64,000 nucleotides of DNA from Pseudomonadaceae bacterium. Lineage in GTDB: Bacteria; Pseudomonadota; Gammaproteobacteria; Pseudomonadales; Azotimanducaceae. A model generated the notes under the pieces. The model had not been told where the DNA came from. It saw only the letters and a program-made list of their open reading frames with translations, and made no database searches. Of the stretch, positions 7,789-16,967 are shown in pieces; the first letter of the stretch is position 1; the number at the start of each line of letters is the position of its first letter. Where the stretch lies: assembly GCA_024743175.1 (NCBI GenBank), contig JANSXA010000004.1, positions 124,001 through 188,000 of the forward strand. Reading direction: 5' to 3'. The position numbers and the translations under genes were made by a program.

Positions 7789-9003
7789 ATGCTCATGTTT
7801 GTGCTGGGGGCAATATTTGTCCTCAATCCGGTGCTGGGTCATTTCTGCAGGCGCCTGGGGATACCTGTGTCGGTGGGCTACATCATTGCCGGGCTTCTGC
7901 TCGGCGGGGTCCTGCGCCAGTTTGAACTGCAAACCACTGAATTCGACAGCGTGTTTGCGGCTCTGGCGAGCCTTGGTGTGGTTGCCTTGCTGTTCCGTGT
8001 CGGGCTGCGCAGTCATACCAGCGCCCTTCTGGAGAAACTGCCTGCTGCCAGCGTGATTTGGTTCTGTAATGTTGCGGGTAGCCTGTCCGTAGGATTTGTT
8101 GTTGCTTATTACCTGTTGGGTTGGTCAATTGAAACCAGTCTGATTATCGGCGTGGCTTTCAGTGCCACCAGTGTCGCAGTCTCTGTTGCCGTCTGGGACG
8201 AGGCGGGAAAGCTCGCCAGTGGTGAAGGGCAGATGTTAGTTGATGTCGCCGAGCTGGACGATTTGTCAGCGGCTGTGCTGCTTGCCATTCTTATCGGTGT
8301 GCTGCCCGCGATGCTCGCTGGATATGATGATCTGTGGCTGCAGGTTGGCTCTGCATCGTTGGTGATTCTCGGCAAACTCGCGCTGTTCATAGCAGGTTGT
8401 TACCTGTTTGCGTTTTTCATCGAAAAACGCTTTACCAGTTTCAATGCGCGCCTCAGCGAATCCGAATCGATCATGACCATATCAATACTGGGTGCCGGGC
8501 TGGCCATAGCGGCACTCGCTGACGCGTTAGGTTTTTCACTCGCTATAGGTGCCCTGTTCGCTGGTCTGGCTTTCAGCCGGGACCCTGATGCTGTGCGTAC
8601 AGATGGTCGCTTCAGCTATATTTATGATCTGCTGACACCGTTTTTCTTTATTCACATTGGTATGCAGACAGATGTCGGTTCGTTGCTCACAGCTATGGAT
8701 ATCGGGCTGGTGCTTTTTCTCGCCGCCGCCGGCATAAAGCTTGTCAGCACCGCTCTTCCAGCGCTGTTGTCAATGAATCGAACCCACGCACTTATGCTGG
8801 GGCTGAGCATGGTGCCGCGTGCAGAAATTGCGCTGGTCGTGATGTACACCTGTAGAGCCATCGACCCCGGGCTGGTGCCGGATGATGTGTTTGCCAGTAT
8901 GGTTCTGGTGTCGTTAGGCACCTGTATTCTAGCGCCGGTGATATTGAGGAAAATGTTGTCTGTGCAAGGATATGGTAGTTTGTCTGGAACCAACAAACAG
9001 TAG
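7789..9003 (+). CDS. Cation:proton antiporter, CPA2 (KefB/NapA-like) membrane domain
   Basis: About 404 residues, nearly all membrane-embedded, with roughly 11-12 predicted helices. GYIIAGLLLGGVL near residue 30 and the ion-binding segment around VAELDDLSAAVLL fit the CPA2 Na+/H+ exchanger domain. There is no C-terminal RCK/TrkA-N nucleotide-binding domain, so it is closer to stand-alone NapA-type exchangers than to full-length Kef channels. ATG 7789 is chosen over the TTG at 7771, as a TAGGG lies at a usable distance. It precedes the MOSC gene by 9 nt and may be co-transcribed with it. Cation specificity is unknown. Confidence 0.85.
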   Translation: MLMFVLGAIFVLNPVLGHFCRRLGIPVSVGYIIAGLLLGGVLRQFELQTTEFDSVFAALASLGVVALLFRVGLRSHTSALLEKLPAASVIWFCNVAGSLSVGFVVAYYLLGWSIETSLIIGVAFSATSVAVSVAVWDEAGKLASGEGQMLVDVAELDDLSAAVLLAILIGVLPAMLAGYDDLWLQVGSASLVILGKLALFIAGCYLFAFFIEKRFTSFNARLSESESIMTISILGAGLAIAALADALGFSLAIGALFAGLAFSRDPDAVRTDGRFSYIYDLLTPFFFIHIGMQTDVGSLLTAMDIGLVLFLAAAGIKLVSTALPALLSMNRTHALMLGLSMVPRAEIALVVMYTCRAIDPGLVPDDVFASMVLVSLGTCILAPVILRKMLSVQGYGSLSGTNKQ

Positions 9004-9012
9004 AGAAGCGCG

Positions 9013-9912
9013 ATGACAACCCAGGCAGCCATCGGCAAGGTGGCGGGAATCTATCGATATCCGGTTAAGTCGATGGCGGGAGAATCACTTATAGAAGCCA
9101 CGCTGACAACAGCGGGACTGCTGGGGGATCGAGCCTACGCGTTGATTGACGTTGAAACAGGCCGGGTGGTGAGTGCAAAAAGCGTTAAGCATTTTCCAGA
9201 TGTCCTGTCGTGTCAGGCAAGCTTTGTGGAACCGCCCAGCATTGTTAACCCTCGACCCCAGGTGTACATAAAATTGCCGAATGGTGAGCAAGTGTGCAGT
9301 GGCGATGAAGATTGTGATGTATCGCTCTCCAGCTATTTTGGACGGCAAGTGAGGCTTGCATCATCGGCACCTGAAGACTTCACTATCGATCACTACTATC
9401 CGGATGTCAGTGGCGCGGACCCCGCGGGGAACGCGGACACAACACTCCCCCAACCTCTGGGTGCAGCGCTGTTTAAGGCCATGGGTGCTGATTCACCGGT
9501 ATCGCCGGAATCGTTTTTTGACGTGTTCCCTTTATCCGTGATTACCACATCCACACTTGATGAGCTGAAGCAGGCCAAACCTGACAGTAACTTTGATCAA
9601 CGCCGATTTCGCATGAATGTTGTCCTGAAGACCCGCGAAACCGGTTTTATAGAAAACGACTGGATCGGCGCAGCGCTGGCGGTAGGCGATGTAGCGAGAC
9701 TTATGGTTACCATGGCGGACCCGCGCTGCGTCATGACCACACTCGCCCAGCCAGGTATCGAGCAGGATATCGATGTCCTGAAGACCCTGGTCAAAATCAA
9801 TCGAATCCAGGTGGGCGACGCCGGCTTGTATCCGGTGGCAGGGGTCTACGCAGCGGTGACGGGTGCGGGTGACATTCAAGTGGGTGATGGTGTGGTGAGC
9901 AATGCCACTTAG
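9013..9912 (+). CDS. MOSC-domain protein, YcbX-like molybdenum/iron-sulfur protein
   Basis: 299 residues. The N-terminal MOSC_N beta-barrel (about 8-120) holds YRYPVKSMAGESL and LLGDRAYALID, and the C-terminal MOSC domain holds RRFRMNVVL and DPRCVMTT with the conserved Cys. YcbX-type MOSC proteins partner molybdenum hydroxylamine reductases that detoxify N-hydroxylated bases. No ferredoxin-like C-terminal extension is present, as length and residues end with the MOSC fold. ATG 9013 is 9 nt downstream of the antiporter stop with AGAAGCG before it. It is convergent with the VWA gene. Confidence 0.87.
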   Translation: MTTQAAIGKVAGIYRYPVKSMAGESLIEATLTTAGLLGDRAYALIDVETGRVVSAKSVKHFPDVLSCQASFVEPPSIVNPRPQVYIKLPNGEQVCSGDEDCDVSLSSYFGRQVRLASSAPEDFTIDHYYPDVSGADPAGNADTTLPQPLGAALFKAMGADSPVSPESFFDVFPLSVITTSTLDELKQAKPDSNFDQRRFRMNVVLKTRETGFIENDWIGAALAVGDVARLMVTMADPRCVMTTLAQPGIEQDIDVLKTLVKINRIQVGDAGLYPVAGVYAAVTGAGDIQVGDGVVSNAT

Positions 9913-9924
9913 TCTTTTGTAGAA

Positions 9925-12075
9925 CTAGTCTTCTTGCACGACTTTGACAGGTGCCCGGGCCAGGATGTGATGTTGGAATCCGGTGACATAACGCACCTCG
10001 TATTCACCCGGTCCAGCCTGAGTTGGGTAAGCTGAAACAGTACCAGAGCCCGTTTGCGCCTTTGTCAGGAAGCCGTAGCGTGGGGTTATATTCCACATTT
10101 TCTCAGCCGGTCTGTTTGCAGGTACCACCACAATACGATCACCTTTGTAGTTTGGGCCGTTGTATTGCACGTCGAACTCTTCTCCAACTGAGATCTGTTG
10201 GGGCGTGCTTAAGGTTGCCGGCGCCTGAGTAACTTTCAGCGGTCGGCTGGACAGGAACTGCCGCCCCGGTTCAAGGAAATAGGCTACCTCGTAGTCACCG
10301 GGCACGTTAGGCACCTGGACGCTGAAATCTGGCTGTACAACGCCACGCACGGTGCGCAGCGCCATCGCCTCGCGATTAATCTTCTGTGTCCCAACATCAA
10401 CGATAGAGATAATGTCGTTTTCAAAACCGTAAATTTCGGTTGTGTTTATTGAAATAGTCGAGCCACCCACAACTTCTTCAGGAGAAGTGATATCAACGGA
10501 CACGCTGGTCAGGGTGAGCGGCAGGCTGGTGGCAACAGTGTACTGCATGCCTTCGTACAACGTGTAACCGTTTGTCAGAATATAGCGGATCTCGTAGTCG
10601 CCTGGAGTTGCTGGCGCATTTATCGTCAACGTTTTTCCCTTGTTGACTTTGACAGTGCGCTTATTGTCATAGACCGATGAAGAGCCAGACTCTACTATCG
10701 AAACAAAGTCGTTAGGGTTGGGGTCGCCAGACCATTGTACTTCTATAGCACTGGCTACCGAAGCAGAAGACGGTGCATCCAATGAGAAGGGGCGGTCTGT
10801 TATGCTGATGGGCTGTCGCGCCAGAATGACTCTGGGTTTATCCAGCACATAACGCACCTCGTATTCTCCGCTGATTGAAGGGCCACCGATAGTCACGGCT
10901 GCCAGGTCTTCGTCGTTAAACTGCCCGTCGCCATTGGTATCCAGGCTGGCTTTATCTTCTGCGCCATTGGCAAATTCGGTTCTGGCCTTTGCTGCCGCAG
11001 ATCCGTAGATGTAATCCCGTGGGCTGTCGTCTAACGCCGTGATGTAAACGTAAGCACCCAGCGAGTCCGGACCACTCCAGGTGACTTCTACAGGTTTAGC
11101 CGCAACGCCAGATCGTGGCGCAGACAGCGTCACGTCCAGTCCCATGTCGATCGGCACGGTGATGACACGGGGTTGCTGTGCCGCCAGGGTAAATGTGAGT
11201 TGGCTGGTTAACTCCGAATTGTGCGCCCAGCCCCGCCAGGTTGCCTTGGCCGTGTATTCGCCAGGGGGCAGTTCGGTTTGCGTGATGCCACTGTCAGCGA
11301 CGGTATGCACAACCTTGTCGGTGCCAGCAACCACAACCGACCAGTCGAGCTCACTCTGCAGCAGCGGCCCTCCCGGCAGCAGCGTCGCTTTAAGTACAAC
11401 CTTGGAGGGCTTGAGTTCGGGCGTCGCAGGCGCTACGTCAGCTATCGTGGTCAAAGCCTGCGCCAGCTCTTGAGCATTTCCGGCGGTCAGAAGCTGACCT
11501 CCGGTTTCTGCAGCGATACATTGCAATCCCTGCCGTTCAGACTCTGTCACGTCAAAACCAATCACGTGAACCGTAAAGTCCAACCCCTCTTCTTCTAATG
11601 TACGGGCGAGGGCGCAAGGGTCAGCATTGCAGTTTTCCAGGCCGTCGGAGACGAGGATCACAGTAGCTGCCTGCTTGGTGTAATTCAGCGCTGTGGCAGC
11701 GTGAGAAACTGATGCTGTCAGGGGTGTTTTGCCTTTGGGAGATATTGCGCGCAGCTGTTTGACCACCTGCTGTCGTGTTGCGCCAACGTCTGAGAGGGTT
11801 TCGATATCTGTACAATCCGCTTTTTTCCGATGGCCGTAGGCGACTAATCCCAGGCGCTGATTCTCCGGTAAACCCCAGATGAGTTCTTCCATGACGTCTT
11901 TGGCAATCACAATTTTGTTGATGCCGTCGATCTGCCCCCACATTGATCCGGAAGCATCCAGGATAAACAGCGAGTCTTGAATCTCTACCTGGTCCTCAGC
12001 AACAGCGGGAATGAACAACAGACTCATTGTTAGTAACACTAGAACTTCAATTAGGACCTGCAGTTGTCTGAGCAT
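9925..12075 (-). CDS. Exported von Willebrand factor A protein with repeated beta-sandwich modules
   Basis: About 716 residues. The start is ATG 12075, which has a GGAGGGGG ribosome site, not the ORF-track start. A signal peptide is followed by a VWA domain (about 35-210) with MIDAS motif DASGSMWG. After it come several repeated Ig-like modules with recurring strands: GEYEVRYVLDKPR, GDYEIRYILTNGY, GDYEVAYFLEPGR, GEYEVRYVTGFQH. A single EF-hand/dockerin-like loop, DTNGDGQFNDED, lies inside the first module. The protein is periplasmic or surface-located. Repeats plus metal motifs suggest a Ca-dependent binding or adhesive role, but no ligand is known. Divergent from the EncFtn gene. Confidence 0.82.
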   Translation of the reverse strand: MLRQLQVLIEVLVLLTMSLLFIPAVAEDQVEIQDSLFILDASGSMWGQIDGINKIVIAKDVMEELIWGLPENQRLGLVAYGHRKKADCTDIETLSDVGATRQQVVKQLRAISPKGKTPLTASVSHAATALNYTKQAATVILVSDGLENCNADPCALARTLEEEGLDFTVHVIGFDVTESERQGLQCIAAETGGQLLTAGNAQELAQALTTIADVAPATPELKPSKVVLKATLLPGGPLLQSELDWSVVVAGTDKVVHTVADSGITQTELPPGEYTAKATWRGWAHNSELTSQLTFTLAAQQPRVITVPIDMGLDVTLSAPRSGVAAKPVEVTWSGPDSLGAYVYITALDDSPRDYIYGSAAAKARTEFANGAEDKASLDTNGDGQFNDEDLAAVTIGGPSISGEYEVRYVLDKPRVILARQPISITDRPFSLDAPSSASVASAIEVQWSGDPNPNDFVSIVESGSSSVYDNKRTVKVNKGKTLTINAPATPGDYEIRYILTNGYTLYEGMQYTVATSLPLTLTSVSVDITSPEEVVGGSTISINTTEIYGFENDIISIVDVGTQKINREAMALRTVRGVVQPDFSVQVPNVPGDYEVAYFLEPGRQFLSSRPLKVTQAPATLSTPQQISVGEEFDVQYNGPNYKGDRIVVVPANRPAEKMWNITPRYGFLTKAQTGSGTVSAYPTQAGPGEYEVRYVTGFQHHILARAPVKVVQED

Positions 12076-12185
12076 GCCGAACCCCCTCCAGTAGCTGCGG
12101 AAATGCATTTTCGGTTGCGTTGCAGTCTACTACAGCTGCAAAAATCGTTAACATGGTGGTTTATTTCAGATAACAAGGAACCAAC

Positions 12186-12473
12186 ATGGCAAACGAAGGC
12201 TATCATGAACCCATTGATGAACTGACTGATGAAACCCGCGACATGCATCGAGCCATCATATCCCTGATGGAAGAGCTCGAAGCGGTTGACTGGTACAACC
12301 AGCGAGTTGATGCCTGCAAAGACGAAGCGCTAAAAGCCATACTTGCGCATAACCGTGACGAAGAAAAAGAGCACGCTGCCATGGTGCTTGAATGGATCCG
12401 TCGCAAAGACCCGCGTTTTGATAAAGAACTGAAAGATTATCTTTTCACAGAGAAACCAATCGCGCACAAATAA
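12186..12473 (+). CDS. Encapsulated-ferritin-like protein (EncFtn family) without targeting tail
   Basis: 95-residue two-helix protein matching the EncFtn family, whose members form an annular decamer that oxidises Fe(II) inside encapsulin nanocompartments. By alignment from memory with the Rhodospirillum rubrum protein, the ferroxidase ligands E32, E62 and H65 are present as E30, E60 and H63 (DEEKEHAAMVLEW). The metal-channel residues MEELEAVDWY are also identical. The protein stops at FTEKPIAHK, just where family members carry the C-terminal encapsulin-targeting peptide, and no encapsulin gene lies nearby. It overlaps the downstream lipoprotein by one base (TAATG), implying translational coupling. 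The start follows AAGGAACCAAC. Confidence 0.88.
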   Translation: MANEGYHEPIDELTDETRDMHRAIISLMEELEAVDWYNQRVDACKDEALKAILAHNRDEEKEHAAMVLEWIRRKDPRFDKELKDYLFTEKPIAHK

Positions 12474-13552
12474 TGAACAGGCGATATGCAGCGCTTACGG
12501 TTAGCCTTTGCATCGCATTGTCAGCCTGCGCGGGTGTTGGGCCGCAGGTCTTTGAGAGTAACCGGGCCCAGTACAATATGGCCTTGCAGAATACTGATGA
12601 TCAACAGCTTCTGCTCAACATTGTGCGCTTGCGGTATCGAGATCGGCCCTACTTTCTGGAGGTGAGCAGTGTTGCCTCTCACTTTAATTTTCAGTCTCGG
12701 CTTGGTGCTCTAGCCGCACTGGGTTCGCCGCAGATTGAACAGGAAGTGCTGGCTGATGCGGGGATCGTTGTAGAAGAACAACCGACGGTCACTTACATAC
12801 CTCTGCAGGGTGCAGATTTTACTCAGCGTCTGTTAACGCCTGTATCGCTGCAGACGCTTGTGCTGCTTGCCCATTCTGGTTGGAGCATAGAACGCATTCT
12901 GAAACTGGGCGCGCAACGCATCAATCAATTGCCGAATGCCCCTACTGCAGCTGGGCCGACTCCGGATGCGGCACCCATATACAGCGACTTCCAGAACCTG
13001 GCTGAGCGGCTTCGTGAATTGCAGATTGCAGACCATTTCTTCTTTGGCTGTCGTGGTGGCGAGGAAAGTGAAGCCATCTACATATGTTTTGATCAAAGTG
13101 TGGTCGGTAGCAAAAAGTACCTGGAAATTGTCCAGCTGCTGGGTCTGCAGCCTGGCGCCACAAGTTTCCGCATTGTCCAGACCGCAACCGCGGGAAAACC
13201 TTCTATTGTGCTGCAACCCAGGTCATTTCTCGGCATGCTCTATTACTTATCACAAGGTGTTGTGCCGCCGGTGGCTGATGTAAAAGCGGGTCGCGTCACG
13301 CGAACGCGCAATGCGGACAATACAGAATTCGACTGGCTCAAGTTGATGCAGGACCTGATGGTGGTAAATACTGCTGAGCAGCGACCTGCAAATGCTTTTG
13401 TTGCTATAGCTTATCGAAACCGTTGGTTCTATATCGATGATTCGGATCTGCAATCGAAATCTACCTTTTCACTGTTAGGACAGATTTTTGCGCTGACATC
13501 CGGGTCTATTGACGGTAGCGGGCCGTTGCTGACCTTACCTATCGGTAACTGA
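12473..13552 (+). CDS. Conserved lipoprotein of unknown function, coupled to EncFtn
   Basis: 359 residues with a lipoprotein signal peptide (ALSACAG, lipobox Cys near residue 19). The mature protein opens with the block QQLLLNIVRLRYRDRPYFLEVSSV, shared by a broadly distributed family of proteobacterial lipoproteins without assigned function, and contains a mid-region two-Cys segment (FGCRGG and IYICFDQ). No enzymatic motif is visible. Start ATG 12473 overlaps the EncFtn stop by one base, so the two are co-translated. That pairing of a presumed cytosolic iron oxidase with a periplasm-facing lipoprotein is unexplained. Convergent with the Na/Pi symporter gene, 8 bp apart. Confidence 0.75.
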   Translation: MNRRYAALTVSLCIALSACAGVGPQVFESNRAQYNMALQNTDDQQLLLNIVRLRYRDRPYFLEVSSVASHFNFQSRLGALAALGSPQIEQEVLADAGIVVEEQPTVTYIPLQGADFTQRLLTPVSLQTLVLLAHSGWSIERILKLGAQRINQLPNAPTAAGPTPDAAPIYSDFQNLAERLRELQIADHFFFGCRGGEESEAIYICFDQSVVGSKKYLEIVQLLGLQPGATSFRIVQTATAGKPSIVLQPRSFLGMLYYLSQGVVPPVADVKAGRVTRTRNADNTEFDWLKLMQDLMVVNTAEQRPANAFVAIAYRNRWFYIDDSDLQSKSTFSLLGQIFALTSGSIDGSGPLLTLPIGN

Positions 13553-13560
13553 ATGAGGTG

Positions 13561-15252
13561 TTATTTGTCTGACGAAAGCGCCATATTGCCTGCTTGACTA
13601 ACGTTCTTATCTGTTTCCTGCTTCAAGGCTTCAGGTGCTGTAGCCAGACGTTCCGCCACTTTGATGCTTTGCTCTGCAATACGCAGCGCACTACGGAGCA
13701 GTTCCAGGGCGGTGTTAAGACCGCTCAAAGGGAGTTGACCAACGGTTGCCTTCTGCAGCAGATTGCTTTTCAGATCGTGCCACTGTTTGCGCAGTGATTT
13801 GTACTGTTCGTCGAGGTTTTCCGTGTTGATATCTTCTGCCTGGAGCTCACAAGCGCGCAATAACGCCAGTACACTGGTCAGGTAATTTTCACAGAATTCT
13901 CCTGCGGCACTGTCTCGGATGTGTTGCAGACTTGCCGCCTGATGCGCAATTTCTTCCGCTAACGTGTCTACCTCCGCCAGGTAATTGTTGACCCGGAGTA
14001 TTGAGGACAATTCGACGGCGGTAGCTTTACTCAGGCGCTCACGTTCGAGTTGATTGACAAACGCTTCCACGCCTTCGTTCAGCGTATTGAGGGCCAGGTG
14101 TAGATGTTCGATCTCGCTCGCATGAGCGCCTTTGATGGCTGCTATGGCATGTTGTTGGGAAAGACCTGCCATGCGTCGTAGCTCAAGTCGCAACGCATCT
14201 ATTGCAAGCGCTGGCGACACCATAACGTTCTTGTCCAGGTGCACAGGCTGTCCGAGTTGTTCAGCAACTGTCTTAAACCGGCTTAACAGAAATGTGGCAA
14301 GCCGCTGAGTGTATGCCCACATGATGGCAACCCCCAGAACATTGAACACGGTATGGAAGATTGCCAGATTGACGGCCACCATAGCCTGCAGGCCAAAGGT
14401 CTCGCTGGTCCAGGCGACGAGTTTCAGCAGAATAGGTAGCAACAGCAATGCAACCGCGCCGGTAACCACGTTGAAAATGACGTGGGCAGCGGCGACGCGT
14501 TTTGCATTTGAGGTTGCGCCGATAACTGATAATGCCGCCGTAGAGGTGGTACCCACGTTTGCGCCGATTACCATCGCGGCGGCGGCATCCAGCGCAAGAA
14601 CCCCGCCGGTGGCGGCGGTCAAAGTAATCGCGATAGCGGCGCTGGAAGACTGGGTTAACAGAGTTGCCAGAAACCCCGCCATCACGTACAGCAGGAGGCC
14701 TAGCGTCGACTCGCTCGAAAGCGAGGTCAGATCCATGCCTGCAGCAAAACCCTGAAAAGCTTCGCGCAGCACATCAATACCGATAAAAAAAAGTCCAAAA
14801 CCCGCGACGGCTTCACCCAGCGACCCGAGTCTGTTGGAAGCGCCTACAAGCCGCATTGCCATGCCGATACCAATCATCGGCAATGCGAACAGCTCAATCT
14901 TGAATTCGAAGCCGACAACGGCGACCAGCCACGCGGTCATAGTGGTGCCGATATTTGCCCCATACACAATACCCAATGCCTGCATCAGATTGAGCAAGCC
15001 CGCATTAACAAACCCGATCGTGGCGACGGTTACTGCGCTGGAAGACTGGACCAGCGAGGTCATCAGAATGCCGGAAACAACACCCCGCAGCGGTGTTCGG
15101 GTCGATCGCGTGAGAATATCTCGCAGTGCATCGCCTGCTGCGAGTTTCAAACCATCTGTGATCATCGTAACAGCGAGCAGGAACAGGCCCAGCCCACCGA
15201 GCAGGGAGCCGATGATAAACACCAGATGTAGGGTGGTCTGTTCTTCCAACAC
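13561..15252 (-). CDS. Na/Pi cotransporter family protein (NptA/YjbB-like) with PhoU-like tail
   Basis: 563 residues. The first about 310 are membrane-embedded with the two inverted repeats of the PNaS family, each bearing the signature QSSS (SLVQSSSAVTV and LLTQSSSAAIAI). The last about 220 residues are helical and hydrophilic, like a PhoU domain. Homologues such as YjbB move inorganic phosphate across the inner membrane, coupled to sodium, often as exporters. ATG 15252. The neighbouring P-loop kinase and phosphotransferase genes are on the same strand upstream, with 33-bp spacing, so a common transcript is possible but no functional link is evident. Confidence 0.9.
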   Translation of the reverse strand: MLEEQTTLHLVFIIGSLLGGLGLFLLAVTMITDGLKLAAGDALRDILTRSTRTPLRGVVSGILMTSLVQSSSAVTVATIGFVNAGLLNLMQALGIVYGANIGTTMTAWLVAVVGFEFKIELFALPMIGIGMAMRLVGASNRLGSLGEAVAGFGLFFIGIDVLREAFQGFAAGMDLTSLSSESTLGLLLYVMAGFLATLLTQSSSAAIAITLTAATGGVLALDAAAAMVIGANVGTTSTAALSVIGATSNAKRVAAAHVIFNVVTGAVALLLLPILLKLVAWTSETFGLQAMVAVNLAIFHTVFNVLGVAIMWAYTQRLATFLLSRFKTVAEQLGQPVHLDKNVMVSPALAIDALRLELRRMAGLSQQHAIAAIKGAHASEIEHLHLALNTLNEGVEAFVNQLERERLSKATAVELSSILRVNNYLAEVDTLAEEIAHQAASLQHIRDSAAGEFCENYLTSVLALLRACELQAEDINTENLDEQYKSLRKQWHDLKSNLLQKATVGQLPLSGLNTALELLRSALRIAEQSIKVAERLATAPEALKQETDKNVSQAGNMALSSDK

Positions 15253-15285
15253 AGCTCAACAGATTTTGGGTTGCGGCTATCCAGT

Positions 15286-15894
15286 CTAACTGTATCTGTG
15301 ATGAACCGGCAGCTTCAAGGGTTTCGAGTTCAGCAGACGGGCAATCTGGCTACGGCTGCTGAGGCGCAGAAATGCGATATCTTCATAGGCGCCAGAGTTC
15401 ATCAGATGTTCGTACTTTTTGCGCGTGGCATGGTAATGGGTGATTGACCACAAGATGATTGAGTCTTTTGCCAGAAAAGACTTCTTCAGCGACTCGCGAT
15501 TGCCGGTACCGGGCCACAACTCCTGCTTAGAAAACGATCGTTTTATGGCGCGTTGAGTAACCTGGTAGGTTGTGGTCAGGAAAGGAAGATCAATCCAGAT
15601 AAGAAGCTCGGCACGATTGAGTTTTATAGAAAGGGTTCGGGAATAATTGCCGTCCAGTATCCATTGCGGCTGTTCAACAACGTGTTCAACCTTGGGAAGA
15701 AATTCCTCATCTGTGGATTCCACCCAATCCGCTTGCCAGAACAGTTCGTCCATCTCGTAGCAGGGCAGCTGCAGCGCTGCCGCCAGGTTTTTGGCAAAAG
15801 TAGATTTTCCACTGCCCGAGGACCCGATGACATTTATCCGCTGGAACTTTGACAAGTCAGCGAGCGTACTCTTTTCTGCAGGCAGAATATTCAT
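15286..15894 (-). CDS. P-loop nucleotide kinase-like protein (FlaR/adenylate kinase-related)
   Basis: 202 residues with a Walker A motif GSSGSGKST at about residues 25-33 and the segment LPCYEMDELFWQADWV. That segment is the hallmark of proteins once named FlaR or DNA topology modulation proteins, now regarded as adenylate kinase-like P-loop enzymes. The substrate is unknown. The LID-like region (KRSFSKQELWPGTGNRES) fits a phosphotransfer fold. ATG 15894. Flanked upstream by an APH-type phosphotransferase with 14 bp between them. Confidence 0.82.
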   Translation of the reverse strand: MNILPAEKSTLADLSKFQRINVIGSSGSGKSTFAKNLAAALQLPCYEMDELFWQADWVESTDEEFLPKVEHVVEQPQWILDGNYSRTLSIKLNRAELLIWIDLPFLTTTYQVTQRAIKRSFSKQELWPGTGNRESLKKSFLAKDSIILWSITHYHATRKKYEHLMNSGAYEDIAFLRLSSRSQIARLLNSKPLKLPVHHRYS

Positions 15895-15908
15895 GTTACT
15901 ACACCAGC

Positions 15909-16826
15909 TTATCCTGTTCGCTGGGCGGTAATCTGATCCGCAGCCTGCTTCACAAACAGTTCTGTACTGCTGCGTCGCGCGGCTTCATCGTCTGGGTTCA
16001 GCCCCCAGCTATGCATAGTGGCGAGTGCCGCAAAGCCGCAGTAAGCGTCCCACAGCGGTTGATCACTAAAGTCCAGTGCTGATTGTGAATGGTAGTGGTC
16101 GGTGAATAAAGTTACCGCCTGCGGTCCGTACATGGCCATGATTTCAGCGCGGCAACAGGCAATGTCTGATACTGGCGTGCCTGTGGCTGCGTCTTCCCAG
16201 TCTATGACCGCGGCTATCTGATCGTTGTGCCAGATAATGTTCCCAGGCCAGAAATCGCCGTGCAGGATGCTCGCGGGCACATCCGCGGTCTGCCAGCGGG
16301 AGATCGCCTGTCGAAGCTCAGACCATTGAGGTGTGTCTGGGATATACACCAACGCGCCTGCAACCGGATCTTCTCGTGCGGGCAAGCCCGGTACTGCCAC
16401 CCGCTCTGGATCAAGTTGATGTAAGCGCAACAGAAATTCAGCCATGCTGCGCATCGCGCTTTCGACTTTGGCATCGGGCACTTCAGTGCTGCCGTCAACC
16501 ATTTTCATCACAGCGAACGGTGTTGGTAGAGTCTTACAGGTGGTATCTAACAGAACCTGTTCGGCAACAGGCAGGCCCTCCTGAAACAGCGCCTGCTGAA
16601 GGTTGAATTCGATTTCGATGGTGTGTTCGGTCTGGTCTTTCCATTCGTGATCTCTGCTGCGTCTAACCACGAAGCGTGTTTGTTGACCATCAGGCAATTC
16701 CAGTTCCAGAGCATCTATAGATGCCGAAACACCGCCAGTCAGAGGCCAATGTCGAATAAGGGCTGCATCTTCAGCGATGCGCCTGCTGATTAACTGGAAA
16801 GCAGTGATGCGCTGGGCGTCATTCAT
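15909..16826 (-). CDS. APH/ACAD10-type phosphotransferase
   Basis: About 305 residues with the protein-kinase-like fold of aminoglycoside phosphotransferases. It shows the Brenner motif LHGDFWPGNIIW near residue 190 with catalytic Asp, and the metal-binding VIDWEDAATG near residue 210. In environmental Proteobacteria this family more often acts on small metabolites or acyl carriers than on antibiotics, so resistance should not be assumed. ATG 16826 (MNDAQRI) is preferred over the longer frame to 16916, whose extra residues look unlike the family. The ribosome site is weak at both. Divergent from the PF10118 gene. Confidence 0.8.
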   Translation of the reverse strand: MNDAQRITAFQLISRRIAEDAALIRHWPLTGGVSASIDALELELPDGQQTRFVVRRSRDHEWKDQTEHTIEIEFNLQQALFQEGLPVAEQVLLDTTCKTLPTPFAVMKMVDGSTEVPDAKVESAMRSMAEFLLRLHQLDPERVAVPGLPAREDPVAGALVYIPDTPQWSELRQAISRWQTADVPASILHGDFWPGNIIWHNDQIAAVIDWEDAATGTPVSDIACCRAEIMAMYGPQAVTLFTDHYHSQSALDFSDQPLWDAYCGFAALATMHSWGLNPDDEAARRSSTELFVKQAADQITAQRTG

Positions 16827-16967
16827 TTGAGGCACATTATCTAAAAGGCTGGAAAAGTGAGCATCGTATCCCCCTTTTGCACACTGAACTACCCAAAAAC
16901 GGCAGCCTTGCGACAAACCAGGAATAGGTGGACACTGAATCCGCTCTTTCGATACCGGTGAAACGTG

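Noticed and set aside
14309-15289. Two long plus-strand ORFs (148 and 151 codons)
   Set aside because: Antisense to the Na/Pi symporter; composition (Thr/Ala/Pro/Ile) mirrors reversed transmembrane codons.
15909-16826. Antibiotic-resistance (aminoglycoside) phosphotransferase
   Set aside because: Only the general APH fold is visible; no feature points to an antibiotic substrate.
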